DNA of 64,000 nt from Oscillospiraceae bacterium (GTDB lineage Bacteria > Bacillota > Clostridia > Oscillospirales > Ruminococcaceae), in the NCBI GenBank assembly GCA_017505635.1, contig JAFVOU010000017.1, positions 32,702 to 96,701 of the forward strand, written 5' to 3'. Position 1 is the first letter of the stretch. Each line of letters opens with the position of its first letter. Made by a program: the position numbers and the translations under genes. Shown here piece by piece: positions 1 to 8,649 of this stretch. The notes under the pieces are model-generated. The model ran no database searches. It saw only the letters and a program-made list of their open reading frames with translations, and was not told the origin of the DNA.

Positions 1-636
1 GACGGACTTGCACAGGCATTCCTTCTCGGCGAAGAATTTATCGGCGATGACGCTTGCGCAATGGTGCTTGGTGACAATATCTTCTACGGCAACGGCTTTG
101 GCAAAATCCTGCGCGAAGCAGCAGCAAATGCCGAAAACGGCCGTGCAACAGTATTCGGCTATTATGTTGAAGACCCTGAACGTTTTGGCATCGTGGAATT
201 TGACGAAAACGGCAAGGTTATCTCTGTTGAAGAAAAACCTGCACAGCCAAAGAGCAACTATGCAATCACAGGTCTTTATTTCTACAACAAGGAAGTTGTT
301 GCCGAAGCCAAAAAAGTTAAACCTTCCGCACGCGGCGAGCTGGAAATCACAACACTCAATGACCAGTATCTCAAACGCGACCTGCTTGACGTAAAACTTC
401 TTGGCCGTGGTTTTGCATGGCTTGATACAGGCACAATGGACAGCCTTGTTGAAGCAGCAAACTTTGTTCAGATGGTAGAAAAGCGTCAGGGCATCAAGGT
501 TTCCGCACTTGAAGAAATTGCTTACCGCAACGGCTGGATTTCCAAAGAAAAACTTCTCGAATCTGCCGAAAAATACGGCAAGAGCCCTTACGGCGTACAT
601 CTTAAAAAGGTTGCCGAAAATAAATTTATGTATTAA
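1..636 (+). CDS. rmlA: Glucose-1-phosphate thymidylyltransferase, C-terminal part (5' end outside window)
   Basis: The reading frame is open from base 1, so the start lies upstream and about 211 residues remain of a family usually near 290. The enzyme joins glucose-1-phosphate and dTTP to dTDP-glucose, the first step of dTDP-L-rhamnose synthesis in the cytoplasm. Visible family motifs are VLGDNIFYG near the left end, the EEKP stretch that follows VISV, the YAITGLYFY segment and the [11 protein letters not shown] segment. Immediately downstream lie rmlD and rmlB, which confirms the pathway. rmlC is not in the window and is probably upstream. The truncation is due to the window edge, not a mutation. 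Confidence 0.95.
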   Translation, partial: DGLAQAFLLGEEFIGDDACAMVLGDNIFYGNGFGKILREAAANAENGRATVFGYYVEDPERFGIVEFDENGKVISVEEKPAQPKSNYAITGLYFYNKEVVAEAKKVKPSARGELEITTLNDQYLKRDLLDVKLLGRGFAWLDTGTMDSLVEAANFVQMVEKRQGIKVSALEEIAYRNGWISKEKLLESAEKYGKSPYGVHLKKVAENKFMY

Positions 637-690
637 TTGACGCTGTGTTTTGCAGCATACATAAAAATAAATACACAAACGAGGTAATTT

Positions 691-1569
691 ATGAAAATTC
701 TTATCACAGGCAGCAAGGGAATGCTTGCTACACAGGTTATAGCTGACCTTGAAAGAGGCTATACCGAACTGGGCGAGGTGCCTGCTGCATTAAAAGGTGC
801 ACAGCTTGTGCTTGCCGACGTGGACACCCTTGACATTACAGACAAGGCTGCTGCCGAAGGCTTTATTGCACAGCACAAACCGGATATTGTTATCAACTGT
901 GCGGCATATACAAATGTTGACGGATGCGAGTCCAATCAGGACACAGCATTTATGGTAAATGCAATCGGCAGCCGCAACCTTGCAATTGCGTGCGAAAACA
1001 CAGGGGCAAAACTGGTGCACGTTTCCACAGACTATGTGTTCCGCGGTGACGAACCTACACCAAGAAGAGAATATGATATGCCATGGCCAATCTCCGCATA
1101 CGGCAAAACAAAATATGCAGGGGAAGAATTTGTACGTCAGTACTGCAAAAAAAGCTTTATTGTGCGCACAGCATGGCTTTATGGCTATAACGGCAAAAAC
1201 TTTGTAAAAACAATGGTATGGCTTGCAAAGGAAAAGGGTGGTGCAAAGGTTGTTAACGACCAGCACGGCAACCCTACAAATGCGGCAGATTTGTCTCATC
1301 ATCTGCTCAAAATTGCAGCAAGCGAAGAATACGGCACATACCACTGCACAGGCAACGGCGAATGCACATGGTACGAATTTGCAGCCGAAATTGCCCGTCT
1401 TGCAGGTTACGAAGGTGTTATGTCCCCTTGCACAAGCGAAGAGTTCCCAACACCTACAAAACGCCCTGCATACTCATCTCTTGACAATATGATGCTGCGT
1501 GTTACAGTAGGCGACGAAATGCGCCACTGGAAAGATGCGCTTAAAGCATATTTTGACAATCAGAAATAA
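691..1569 (+). CDS. rmlD: dTDP-4-dehydrorhamnose reductase
   Basis: This 292-residue protein has the length of the RmlD family. It would reduce dTDP-4-keto-L-rhamnose with NAD(P)H, the last step of dTDP-L-rhamnose synthesis. The N-terminus carries the Rossmann motif ITGSKGMLA; INCAAYTNVD, the catalytic-type STDYVFRG and the YGKTKYAGE (YxxxK) segment follow, as in extended short-chain dehydrogenases. It starts at ATG 691 after a GAGG-type ribosome site and sits 54 bases after rmlA and 21 bases before rmlB, so the three genes look like one operon. The product likely supplies rhamnose for a cell-surface polysaccharide. Confidence 0.95.
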   Translation: MKILITGSKGMLATQVIADLERGYTELGEVPAALKGAQLVLADVDTLDITDKAAAEGFIAQHKPDIVINCAAYTNVDGCESNQDTAFMVNAIGSRNLAIACENTGAKLVHVSTDYVFRGDEPTPRREYDMPWPISAYGKTKYAGEEFVRQYCKKSFIVRTAWLYGYNGKNFVKTMVWLAKEKGGAKVVNDQHGNPTNAADLSHHLLKIAASEEYGTYHCTGNGECTWYEFAAEIARLAGYEGVMSPCTSEEFPTPTKRPAYSSLDNMMLRVTVGDEMRHWKDALKAYFDNQK

Positions 1570-1590
1570 TTTTTAACGGAGAAAAGATAT

Positions 1591-2610
1591 ATGACTATTA
1601 TTGTAACAGGCGGTGCCGGCTTTATCGGCTCAAACTTTGTTTTCCATATGCTGAACAAATATTCTGACTACAGAATTATCTGTCTGGACAAGCTCACATA
1701 TGCAGGCAACCTTTCCACACTTAAAGGTGTAATGGACAACCCTAACTTCCGCTTTGTAAAAGCTGATATCTGCGACAGAGAAGCTGTTTACAAACTCTTT
1801 GAAGAAGAACATCCGGATATTGTGGTTAACTTTGCAGCAGAAAGCCATGTTGACCGTTCTATCGAAGACCCGGGCATCTTCCTCAAAACAAACATCGAAG
1901 GCACAGCAGTGCTTATGGACGCATGCCGCAAATACGGCATCCAGAGATACCATCAGGTTTCCACAGACGAAGTTTACGGCGACCTTCCTCTCGACCGTCC
2001 TGACCTCTTCTTTACAGAAGAAACACCAATCCACACATCCAGTCCATATTCTTCCTCCAAAGCAGCTGCTGACCTTTTGGTTATGGCTTACCACAGAACA
2101 TATGGTCTGCCTGTGACAATCAGCCGTTGTTCCAACAACTACGGCCCATACCACTTCCCTGAAAAACTTATTCCTCTTATGATTGCAAATGCACTCAATG
2201 ACAAACCGCTGCCTGTATACGGCGAAGGCATCAATGTGCGTGACTGGCTTTATGTTGAAGACCACTGCAAAGCAATCGACCTTATCATTCACAATGGCAA
2301 AGTTGGCGAAGTTTACAACATCGGCGGCCACAACGAAATGAGAAATATCGATATAGTTAAACTCATCTGTAAAGAACTTGGCAAATCCGAAGACCTTATC
2401 ACTTATGTAACAGACAGAAAAGGCCACGATATGCGTTATGCAATTGACCCTACAAAAATTCACAGCGAACTTGGCTGGCTGCCTGAAACAATGTTCAAAG
2501 ACGGTATCAAAAAGACAATTCAGTGGTATCTTGACAACAAGGACTGGTGGGAAGAAATCATCAGCGGCGAATATCAGAACTACTACGAAAAAATGTACAA
2601 AGACAGATAA
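1591..2610 (+). CDS. rmlB: dTDP-glucose 4,6-dehydratase
   Basis: The 339-residue protein matches the normal length of RmlB, which converts dTDP-glucose to dTDP-4-keto-6-deoxyglucose using bound NAD. The N-terminal GGAGFIGSNF is the NAD-binding glycine motif, NFAAESHVDRS and STDEVYGD are strongly conserved RmlB signatures, and YSSSKAAADLL carries the YxxxK catalytic pair. The gene follows rmlD by 21 bases with an ACGGAGAAAAG ribosome site and is closed by a strong terminator at 2627-2656, so it ends the rhamnose operon. The order A-D-B, with C not between them, is a little unusual, but rmlC may lie upstream. Confidence 0.96.
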   Translation: MTIIVTGGAGFIGSNFVFHMLNKYSDYRIICLDKLTYAGNLSTLKGVMDNPNFRFVKADICDREAVYKLFEEEHPDIVVNFAAESHVDRSIEDPGIFLKTNIEGTAVLMDACRKYGIQRYHQVSTDEVYGDLPLDRPDLFFTEETPIHTSSPYSSSKAAADLLVMAYHRTYGLPVTISRCSNNYGPYHFPEKLIPLMIANALNDKPLPVYGEGINVRDWLYVEDHCKAIDLIIHNGKVGEVYNIGGHNEMRNIDIVKLICKELGKSEDLITYVTDRKGHDMRYAIDPTKIHSELGWLPETMFKDGIKKTIQWYLDNKDWWEEIISGEYQNYYEKMYKDR

Positions 2611-2626
2611 TTTATCTGTACAAAAT

Positions 2627-2656
2627 AAAGCCTCCCTTGACAAAGGGAGGCTTTTT
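2627..2656 (+). terminator. Rho-independent terminator of the rml operon
   Basis: AAGCCTCCCTT and AAGGGAGGCTT pair around a short GACA loop and run into a T stretch, just after the rmlB stop codon. Confidence 0.9.
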
Positions 2657-2737
2657 GCATTTAATAATTAATATGGTACAGATGATGCATCGCTGCATCT
2701 TACAGCAAAATCTCACTAAACTAAAGGGCAAAGAATT

Positions 2738-3442
2738 ATGGAAAAGAAAACTCTCGGTATTCTCGGCGGTATGGGTCCTCTTGCAACAGCCGACCTTTTT
2801 ACCAAAATTGTAACAATGACAAAGGCGGACTGTGACAATGACCATATCCGCATCTATATAGACAACAACTCACAGATTAAAGACCGCACCGGGGCAATTC
2901 TCCACGGCGGTGCAAGTCCTTTGCCACAGCTTATCGAATCTGCCAAAAAGCTGGAAAAAATGGGGGCAGACTGCATTATTATGCCCTGCAACACTGCACA
3001 CTACTTTTTGCAGAGTCTGCAGATTTCGGTTAAAAAACCGTTTCTCAGCATGATTGCACAGGCTGTGCGTGTGGCAAAAAAACGTTATCCGGGGCAGAAA
3101 GCGGGCATCCTTGCCACTACAGGCACACTTGATGCAGGTGTTTACAGCCGTGCCTTCAACGACGAAGGTGTAGAGGTTGTTCTGCCAAACGAAGAACAGC
3201 GCAAGTTTTTGATGAGCGTTATCTACGATGGAGTAAAGGCGGGCAAAATGCCAACCGACCCACAGCCTTTCAACGCTGTACTTGCCGAAATGCAAAGCCG
3301 CGGTGCAGGATATTTTATCCTTGGCTGTACCGAACTGCCTGTTGCAGTGCAGGCACTTAAACTGGAAAACAACTTTGTCGATGCCACAACCGAACTTGCA
3401 AAAGCAGCTATCGAGTACTGCGGTTACGAAGTTAAGGAATAA
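2738..3442 (+). CDS. Aspartate/glutamate racemase family protein
   Basis: A 234-residue protein of the Asp/Glu/hydantoin racemase family (RacD/YgeA-like, cytoplasmic), which interconverts L- and D-amino acids without a cofactor using two cysteines. Both cysteine motifs are visible: MPCNTAHYF near residue 87 and LGCTELPV near residue 199. The N-terminal LGILGGMGPLAT is typical of the aspartate racemase branch. Start ATG 2738 follows a weak AAAGGGCAAAG ribosome site. It is monocistronic, between two terminators. D-aspartate for peptidoglycan cross-bridges is a possible use, but the true substrate cannot be read from the sequence. Confidence 0.85.
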   Translation: MEKKTLGILGGMGPLATADLFTKIVTMTKADCDNDHIRIYIDNNSQIKDRTGAILHGGASPLPQLIESAKKLEKMGADCIIMPCNTAHYFLQSLQISVKKPFLSMIAQAVRVAKKRYPGQKAGILATTGTLDAGVYSRAFNDEGVEVVLPNEEQRKFLMSVIYDGVKAGKMPTDPQPFNAVLAEMQSRGAGYFILGCTELPVAVQALKLENNFVDATTELAKAAIEYCGYEVKE

Positions 3443-3459
3443 TTTAATATAAATTACAG

Positions 3460-3490
3460 ATGCGGACGGATAATATCTGTCCGCATTTTT
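3460..3490 (+). terminator. Terminator of the racemase gene
   Basis: GCGGACGGAT and ATCTGTCCGC form a stem with a G-U pair, followed by six T residues. It separates the racemase gene from spoIIR. Confidence 0.85.
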
Positions 3491-3491
3491 T

Positions 3492-3521
3492 GTATAGGAA
3501 AGCTGCAATATGCCCACAATA
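3492..3521 (+). promoter_or_regulatory. Candidate forespore sigma-F type promoter for spoIIR
   Basis: GTATA at 3492-3496 and GCCCACAATA at 3512-3521, 15 bases apart, match the B. subtilis sigma-F consensus (GYATA, then GGNNANAATR) with one mismatch in the second box. spoIIR is the classic sigma-F target, and no good housekeeping promoter is visible here. The consensus is known; the assignment to this site is inference. Confidence 0.5.
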
Positions 3522-3570
3522 AAGAGGAAATAATTACCATTGATTTTACGGATAACTTAAAGAGGGCATT

Positions 3571-4179
3571 ATGAACAAAAAAGAACTGTCGGTTTTGCTG
3601 GGACTTGTTTTTACCATTGTTTTTTCAATATGCAGCGAAAACATAAAAGCGGCTGAAACTGTAAAGGCAAACACCCTGCGTCTGCATATTATAGCAAACA
3701 GCGACACGCAGACAGACCAGAATATAAAAATGATGATAAGGGATAATATTCTGCAGACAGAAAAGCTGATTATGCCGCAGGCAGAAGATTTTGGCACAGC
3801 GGTTGAGAATTTAAAAGCAAATCTGCATACACTGGAAAACAGCATAAACAGCTGGCTGTCAGGTCAGGGTGTGGATTACAGGGCAAAATGCAGTATAGAA
3901 CAGTTTTATTTCGACACAACGGCATACAGCGGCTTTGCGCTGCCTCAGGGTGAATATACTGCTCTTACAGTGCGGCTGGGCAAGGCACAGGGCAAAAACT
4001 GGTGGTGTGTTGTCTATCCTGCCCTGTGCAGCCAGAGCTGTGGCGAAATTGTGCTGGAAAACAGCGATGATTTTATAAAAACCCAAAAAATCACACCGCG
4101 GTTTAAAGTGGTGGAACTTTACGAGAATGTAAAGGCGCATTTTGCACAGAGGGAAAAGCGGTACGAAAATCTGCCATAG
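3571..4179 (+). CDS. spoIIR: Stage II sporulation protein R
   Basis: SpoIIR is made in the forespore, secreted into the space between the two membranes, and triggers SpoIIGA to activate pro-sigma-E in the mother cell. The protein has 202 residues, close to the family size. An N-terminal hydrophobic segment (about residues 5-25) suits export. LRLHIIANSD followed by a K...RD helix, and LPQGEY...RLG...NWWCVVYP, are the two conserved SpoIIR blocks. It starts at ATG 3571 after AAAGAGGGC. It is followed by a PflX-like radical SAM gene 69 bases on. Its presence strongly indicates an endospore former. Confidence 0.93.
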   Translation: MNKKELSVLLGLVFTIVFSICSENIKAAETVKANTLRLHIIANSDTQTDQNIKMMIRDNILQTEKLIMPQAEDFGTAVENLKANLHTLENSINSWLSGQGVDYRAKCSIEQFYFDTTAYSGFALPQGEYTALTVRLGKAQGKNWWCVVYPALCSQSCGEIVLENSDDFIKTQKITPRFKVVELYENVKAHFAQREKRYENLP

Positions 4180-4248
4180 GCAAAACGCATTGTAAACATA
4201 ACAGCAGTGTGATAATATAGTTACAAATCATTTTTTAAAGGTAAAACT

Positions 4249-5130
4249 ATGCTTTGTAATTTATGTCCACGCAACTGCAGTACCGACCGGGATGTAAAGT
4301 CAGGATACTGCAAGGTAAGCAACAAAATAAAAATATCCCGTGCCGCACTGCATTTCTGGGAAGAACCCTGCATTTCTGCCGAAAACGGCAGCGGAACAGT
4401 GTTTTTTTCCGGCTGCAATATGGGGTGTGTATACTGTCAGAATCAGGATATATCCCACGGTGCATTCGGCAAGGAAATCACTCTTGAGCGCCTTGCAGAG
4501 ATTTTTCTTGAACTTCAGGCGCAGAAAGCACACAATATAAATCTTGTAACGCCAACCCACTTTACACCGCAGATTATCGATGCGGTAAAACTTGCAAGAA
4601 ACAACGGGCTGAAAATCCCTGTTGTCTACAACACAGGCAGTTATGAAAAAGCCGAAAATATCGAAAGTCTGAAAGACACTGTGGATGTATATCTGCCGGA
4701 CTTTAAATATATGTCAGAAAAAACAGCGCAGAAATATTCCTTCTGTGCCGACTATCCCAAAGCGGCAAAAGCGGCGATAGATGCAATGGTAAAGCAGACA
4801 GGTCCCTGTGTTTTTGATGATGACGGTGTTATACAAAAAGGTGTTATTGTCCGTGTGCTTGTACTGCCCGGACACACCGATGAGGCAAAACAGATTATAG
4901 AGTATCTTTATACAACCTATGGTGATGATATCTATATAAGCATTATGAGTCAGTACACACCTTGCACAGACCTTGCCGCATACCCCGAAATCAACCGCAA
5001 AATCACACAGCAGGAATATGATGAAGTAGTGGATTTTGCTGTGGAACTGGGGCTTGAAAACGGTTTTCTGCAGGAGGGCGAAGCAGCAAGCGAAAGCTTT
5101 ATCCCTCCGTTTAACCTGCAGGGGGTCTGA
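4249..5130 (+). CDS. Radical SAM protein of the PflX / pyruvate-formate-lyase-activating-like family (COG1313)
   Basis: This 293-residue protein has a cysteine-rich N-terminus (CNLCPRNC) and the radical SAM cluster motif GCNMGCVYCQN near residue 60, in the CxxxCxxC spacing that holds a 4Fe-4S cluster. VTPTHFTP, VYNTGSYE, VDVYLPDFKY and VRVLVLPGH are conserved in the PflX (COG1313) group. The substrate of this group is not established; the relation to activases of glycyl-radical enzymes is by similarity only, and no glycyl-radical enzyme lies nearby. It has its own ribosome site (AAAGGTAAAACT) and a terminator at 5177-5216. Confidence 0.85.
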   Translation: MLCNLCPRNCSTDRDVKSGYCKVSNKIKISRAALHFWEEPCISAENGSGTVFFSGCNMGCVYCQNQDISHGAFGKEITLERLAEIFLELQAQKAHNINLVTPTHFTPQIIDAVKLARNNGLKIPVVYNTGSYEKAENIESLKDTVDVYLPDFKYMSEKTAQKYSFCADYPKAAKAAIDAMVKQTGPCVFDDDGVIQKGVIVRVLVLPGHTDEAKQIIEYLYTTYGDDIYISIMSQYTPCTDLAAYPEINRKITQQEYDEVVDFAVELGLENGFLQEGEAASESFIPPFNLQGV

Positions 5131-5176
5131 TTTTACGACAAAATATATACAAATAGTTTATAAAGTGATAAAAAAT

Positions 5177-5216
5177 ACCGTCAGTAAATCGAAAAATGGT
5201 TTGCTGACGGTTATTT
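5177..5216 (+). terminator. Probable terminator after the radical SAM gene
   Basis: ACCGTCAG and CTGACGGT form an 8-bp stem around an 18-20 base loop, followed by a T-rich stretch (TTATTTGTTTG). Confidence 0.65.
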
Positions 5217-5297
5217 GTTTGTCTTTTCTGCAATGCATAAACAATTACCCTGCAATATATAAATTAAACAGTAACCATTTTTATTGCAGGTGGCATA

Positions 5298-6869
5298 ATG
5301 AAAAAGAAAAATACTTTTTTTAAAGCAGGTGCAGTGCTGGCATTGTCGGGTATTGTGGTAAAGGCATTCAGTGCGGCATACCGCATACCGCTGACAAGAA
5401 TGCTCGGGGCTGACACAATGGGCAGATACAGTGCGGTTTTCAGTCTGTTTATGCCGTTTTTTTCCTTTGCCACAGCGGGTATAACCACCTCGGTAGCACA
5501 TTTTACCGCAAGATGCAGGGAGAAGGACTGTACCGGAATAAATAAAATAAAAAACACAGCCTTTGGCGTATATGTGCTGGCGGCACTTATACTTACAGCG
5601 GCATTTGTTCTGTTTGGCAGGTTTTATTCTTATCTGCAGCAGGATGCAATATTTTTTTATGGCAGCCTTGTGCTTGCCCCGGCAATAGTGCTGGCGGCGG
5701 CAGAAAACGTGCTTAAAGGCACTACTCAGGGGCAGATGAATATGCTGCCTACTGCATGGGCAAATGTGCTGGAAAGTGTGTTCAAAACTGCACTTGGTCT
5801 TGCAGGTGTATGGTGGGTTATGCATTATCTGCAGACAGAAAAGGAAAATGCGGCAGTTATGGCATGTCTTGCAGCAATAACACTTGCGGGGCTGATATGT
5901 ACGGTTTATCTGTTTTTTTGCTGCCGTAACAGCTGCGGGGTGCAGCAGGCAGAGAATCTTAAACCGGATATGGCGGTAAAATCTGCAGATATGCTTAAAA
6001 TGTCGGTGCCTATAGGTGTTTCTGCCCTTACCATATCACTGGCAGGCTTTTTTGATACAGCGGTGTGCCTTCCGCGTATAGATGCAATTTCCTATCAGCA
6101 GATAGCACAAAGTTTTGACGGTGCATCATTTATGGGGGCGGGGGATATTTCAATGTATCTTTTCGGCATATGGCAGGGCATGGTGCTTTCGGTGTTCAAT
6201 TTGACCCCTGCTGTTGTTTCGCCTGTATCCTCGGCAAGCCTGCCGCTTATAAGCGGCAGCTGGGCGGCAGAGGATAAAAAATCTGTTGTGCGTCAAAGCC
6301 GCAAGCTGTTTTGCATAACTTCATTTTTAAGTGTGCCTGCAATTGTATTTATCTTCTGCTTTGGTGCGGATATAATGCAGCTTCTGTTTGACATAACACC
6401 CCAACAGTCGCTTGTGGCACTTAAACTGCTGCGCATTCTGTGTACAGGAGGCGTGTTTTGCTGTTTTGCAGGTGCTTTCAACACTGTGCTGTATGCGGCG
6501 GGCAGGTCTGATAAGGTGTTTTCCATACTGCTGTCGGCATGTGCTGTAAAAACGTGTGCAAGCTGGCTGCTGTGCGGTGTACCGCAGATTAATATCAAGG
6601 CATTTGCTGTATCAAATGTCTGTTTTTATACAATAATATTTACACGCAGTATAATTGCAGTTAAAAAGCTTGATATCAATGTAAGCCTGTATGATATTTT
6701 TATGTTTCCGCTGCTGTCGGCAATAACGGCAATACTGGCGGCAAGATGGCTGTATCTTTCGCAGTTTTACAGTTTCACACTGATTTTAAGGCTGTTTTTT
6801 ACAGGGGCTGCCTTTGGGCTTTTGTATATGACTATGATAATCTGTACAGGATTTCTTGTTGATAAATAG
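5298..6869 (+). CDS. Polysaccharide/lipid flippase, SpoVB/YabM (MurJ-like MVF) family
   Basis: A 523-residue membrane protein with about 12-14 hydrophobic segments, the normal size for the MVF superfamily that flips lipid-linked cell-wall precursors. The N-terminal block (GAVLALSG, then YRIPLTRMLGADTMGRYS) is characteristic of SpoVB/YabM. In B. subtilis yabM sits directly before yabN (mazG), yabO, yabP, yabQ and divIC, and the same order follows here. That context favours a YabM-type orthologue, but SpoVB paralogues share these motifs, so the exact role (spore cortex or vegetative wall) is inferred. ATG 5298 follows a weak GCAGGTGGC site. Confidence 0.85.
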   Translation: MKKKNTFFKAGAVLALSGIVVKAFSAAYRIPLTRMLGADTMGRYSAVFSLFMPFFSFATAGITTSVAHFTARCREKDCTGINKIKNTAFGVYVLAALILTAAFVLFGRFYSYLQQDAIFFYGSLVLAPAIVLAAAENVLKGTTQGQMNMLPTAWANVLESVFKTALGLAGVWWVMHYLQTEKENAAVMACLAAITLAGLICTVYLFFCCRNSCGVQQAENLKPDMAVKSADMLKMSVPIGVSALTISLAGFFDTAVCLPRIDAISYQQIAQSFDGASFMGAGDISMYLFGIWQGMVLSVFNLTPAVVSPVSSASLPLISGSWAAEDKKSVVRQSRKLFCITSFLSVPAIVFIFCFGADIMQLLFDITPQQSLVALKLLRILCTGGVFCCFAGAFNTVLYAAGRSDKVFSILLSACAVKTCASWLLCGVPQINIKAFAVSNVCFYTIIFTRSIIAVKKLDINVSLYDIFMFPLLSAITAILAARWLYLSQFYSFTLILRLFFTGAAFGLLYMTMIICTGFLVDK

Positions 6870-6887
6870 TTTTTAATGGAGTAATAT
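6859..6887 (+). promoter_or_regulatory. Candidate sigma-A promoter for mazG
   Basis: TTGATA (6859-6864) and TAATAT (6882-6887) are 17 bases apart. The first box overlaps the end of the flippase gene. Confidence 0.5.
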
Positions 6888-6927
6888 ATAATATAGTTTT
6901 AAAATTTATATTACGGAGAAGTTAAAA

Positions 6928-7638
6928 ATGGATTTTCAGATAAAAGAAAGATATGATATCAACGACCTTATAAAAATTGTGGAAATGCTGCGCGACCCGG
7001 TAAACGGCTGCCCGTGGGACAAGGTGCAGACACACCTTTCCATCCGCAAGAACTTTATCGAAGAAACCTATGAAGCCATCGAAGCCATCGACCTTGACGA
7101 CAAGGAACTTATGCAGGAGGAACTTGGCGATGTGCTTATGCAGGTTATGCTGCATGCACAGTTTGAGGCAGAGGAAAATGTTTTTGATTTCGGCGATGTT
7201 GTAAACGGCACTGCACAGAAACTTGTATTGCGTCACCCACATATCTTTGCAGGTTATGACAACAAAACAGTTGACGGCGTACTGCAGAAATGGGAAGAAA
7301 TCAAACAGCAGGAAAAAGGCCAGACAACAGTAAGCGAAACACTGGATGCTGTGCCAAAATCTTTTCCGGCGCTTATGTATGCACAGAAAATTCAGAAACG
7401 TGCAAAAGCAGGCGGTCTTATCAAGCAGAATGTTGACGAAACAGTAGAAGCAGTACAGCAGAATATCGACAGCATAAAAGCGGCACTTGCTGCAGGTGAA
7501 GACGTAGCAGAACTGGTTGGCAAGCTGCTTTTTAACAGCGTAAGCCTTGCAGCTGCAACAAAAAATGATGCAGAAGAAGTATTGTCCTTCGAAAATGCAA
7601 AAATGCTTGAAAAATACAAGAAAACAGATGTGAAATAA
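6928..7638 (+). CDS. mazG: Nucleoside triphosphate pyrophosphohydrolase MazG
   Basis: MazG hydrolyses (d)NTPs, probably damaged ones, to NMP and pyrophosphate. The 236-residue protein shows the first MazG domain with GCPWDKVQTH, EETYEAIEAID and EELGDVLMQV (the acidic magnesium-binding helices) and a second, shorter repeat in the C-terminal half (GGLIKQ...VAELVGKLLF). In B. subtilis the neighbour YabN is a fusion of a tetrapyrrole-methylase-like domain with MazG; here only the MazG part exists. It begins at ATG 6928 after ACGGAGAAG and precedes the HU gene, as in related Clostridia. Confidence 0.92.
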   Translation: MDFQIKERYDINDLIKIVEMLRDPVNGCPWDKVQTHLSIRKNFIEETYEAIEAIDLDDKELMQEELGDVLMQVMLHAQFEAEENVFDFGDVVNGTAQKLVLRHPHIFAGYDNKTVDGVLQKWEEIKQQEKGQTTVSETLDAVPKSFPALMYAQKIQKRAKAGGLIKQNVDETVEAVQQNIDSIKAALAAGEDVAELVGKLLFNSVSLAAATKNDAEEVLSFENAKMLEKYKKTDVK

Positions 7639-7650
7639 ACAAATTTTATA

Positions 7651-7679
7651 TTGCATTTATTGTCGGTATTTGGTACAAT
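7651..7679 (+). promoter_or_regulatory. Sigma-A promoter of the HU gene
   Basis: TTGCAT (7651-7656), 17 bases, TACAAT (7674-7679), followed by a leader of about 75 bases before the HU start. Confidence 0.65.
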
Positions 7680-7759
7680 AGGCTTCGCGATTTCAGAAAA
7701 ATTAAATTGAAAATATAATTGCCACAGGACGATATTCCTGCGGGCAAACGGAGGTTAAA

Positions 7760-8035
7760 ATGACAAAAGCAGATTTGATTAACAGCGTTGCAGAAAAAGC
7801 AAATATCACAAAAAAAGATGCAGAAATGATGGTTAGCACAGTATTTTCTTCCATCACAGAAGCTCTCGCAAACGGCGAAAAAGTTGCTCTCACAGGCTTT
7901 GGCACTTTTGAAGTTAAAGAAAGAGCAGCAAGAATGGGCCACAACCCAAGAAACGGCGAAGCTATGGAAATTCCTGCAGGCAAAGCACCTTCTTTCAAAG
8001 CTGGCAAAGCACTTAAAGAAGCTGTAGCAAAATAA
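7760..8035 (+). CDS. hup: DNA-binding protein HU
   Basis: The 91-residue protein is a textbook HU: an N-terminal helical body ([12 protein letters not shown]), the GFGTFEV strand turn, the RxxRNPRNGE-type arm (here [15 protein letters not shown]) and the C-terminal [11 protein letters not shown] helix. HU dimers bend and compact DNA in the nucleoid. The gene has its own promoter (7651-7679), a strong CGGAGGTTAAA ribosome site and its own terminator (8051-8077), and uses codons typical of highly expressed genes. It sits inside the yab cluster between mazG and rqcP. Confidence 0.97.
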   Translation: MTKADLINSVAEKANITKKDAEMMVSTVFSSITEALANGEKVALTGFGTFEVKERAARMGHNPRNGEAMEIPAGKAPSFKAGKALKEAVAK

Positions 8036-8050
8036 TTGAATCACATTCAG

Positions 8051-8077
8051 GCCGGTACCTTTGTATCGGCTTTTTTG
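8051..8077 (+). terminator. Terminator of the HU gene
   Basis: GCCGGTAC and GTATCGGC pair (one G-U) around CTTT and are followed by six T residues. Some read-through may serve rqcP, whose start is 15 bases downstream. Confidence 0.8.
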
Positions 8078-8091
8078 CAAAGGAGGGATAT

Positions 8092-8334
8092 ATGCGCATA
8101 GATAAATTTTTAAAGGTTTCCCGCCTTATAAAACGCCGCACAGTGGCAAACGAAGTTGCTGACGCAGGCCGTATTTCTGTAAACGGCAGAGAGGTAAAGG
8201 CCTCCTATCAGGTTAAAATCGGCGATGAAATTGAAATTATGTTCGGCAATTCTCCCGTTAAGGTAAAGGTTCTCAGTGTTGACAACGTAAACACAAAAGA
8301 CGGCGCAAGGGAAATGTACACAGTTATAGAATAA
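8092..8334 (+). CDS. rqcP: S4-domain RNA-binding protein RqcP (YabO/HslR-like)
   Basis: This is an 80-residue protein made almost only of an S4 RNA-binding domain: MRIDKFLKVSRLIKRRT followed by DAGRISVNG and KIGDEIEI. In B. subtilis RqcP (YabO) binds stalled 50S subunits and works with RqcH to add alanine tails to incomplete peptides. The position before yabP-yabQ-divIC is the conserved one. The ribosome site AAAGGAGGG lies 7 bases before ATG 8092. No rqcH is seen in the window. Confidence 0.9.
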   Translation: MRIDKFLKVSRLIKRRTVANEVADAGRISVNGREVKASYQVKIGDEIEIMFGNSPVKVKVLSVDNVNTKDGAREMYTVIE

Positions 8335-8376
8335 TTGCAGACTGTCGGTCATATAATGCACAAAGGGGTGTGTTAT

Positions 8377-8649
8377 ATGGCCGATAAAATTTTATCCACA
8401 CATACAGTGTTTATGGAAAACCGCAGACAGCTTAAAATAACAGGAGTACTGCAGGTAATTGCATATGATGAATACAAGGTTGTTCTGCGCACGGACTATG
8501 GCAGGATGACGGTTTCGGGGCGCAATCTGGTGGCAGGGCAGATGAGCACCGAAAGCAGAACAATGGAACTTACCGGCGAGGTAAATTACATACAGTATCA
8601 GGCAAACCGCGGCAAAAGCGAAAGCGGTCTGTCAAAACTTCTGCGATGA
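8377..8649 (+). CDS. yabP: Sporulation protein YabP
   Basis: A 90-residue YabP/YqfC-family protein, needed for spore cortex formation in B. subtilis and made in the mother cell. Conserved parts are the HTVFMENRRQLKITGV block and the VVLRTDYGRMTVSGRNL block. I chose ATG 8377 because AAAGGGGTG lies 6 bases before it; an in-frame ATG at 8356 has no ribosome site. The end overlaps yabQ by four bases (ATGA), so the two are translationally coupled. Confidence 0.9.
   Translation: MADKILSTHTVFMENRRQLKITGVLQVIAYDEYKVVLRTDYGRMTVSGRNLVAGQMSTESRTMELTGEVNYIQYQANRGKSESGLSKLLR

Noticed and set aside
5298..6869. A multidrug MATE exporter
   Set aside because: The N-terminal pattern and the yab gene order fit the SpoVB/YabM flippase group better.
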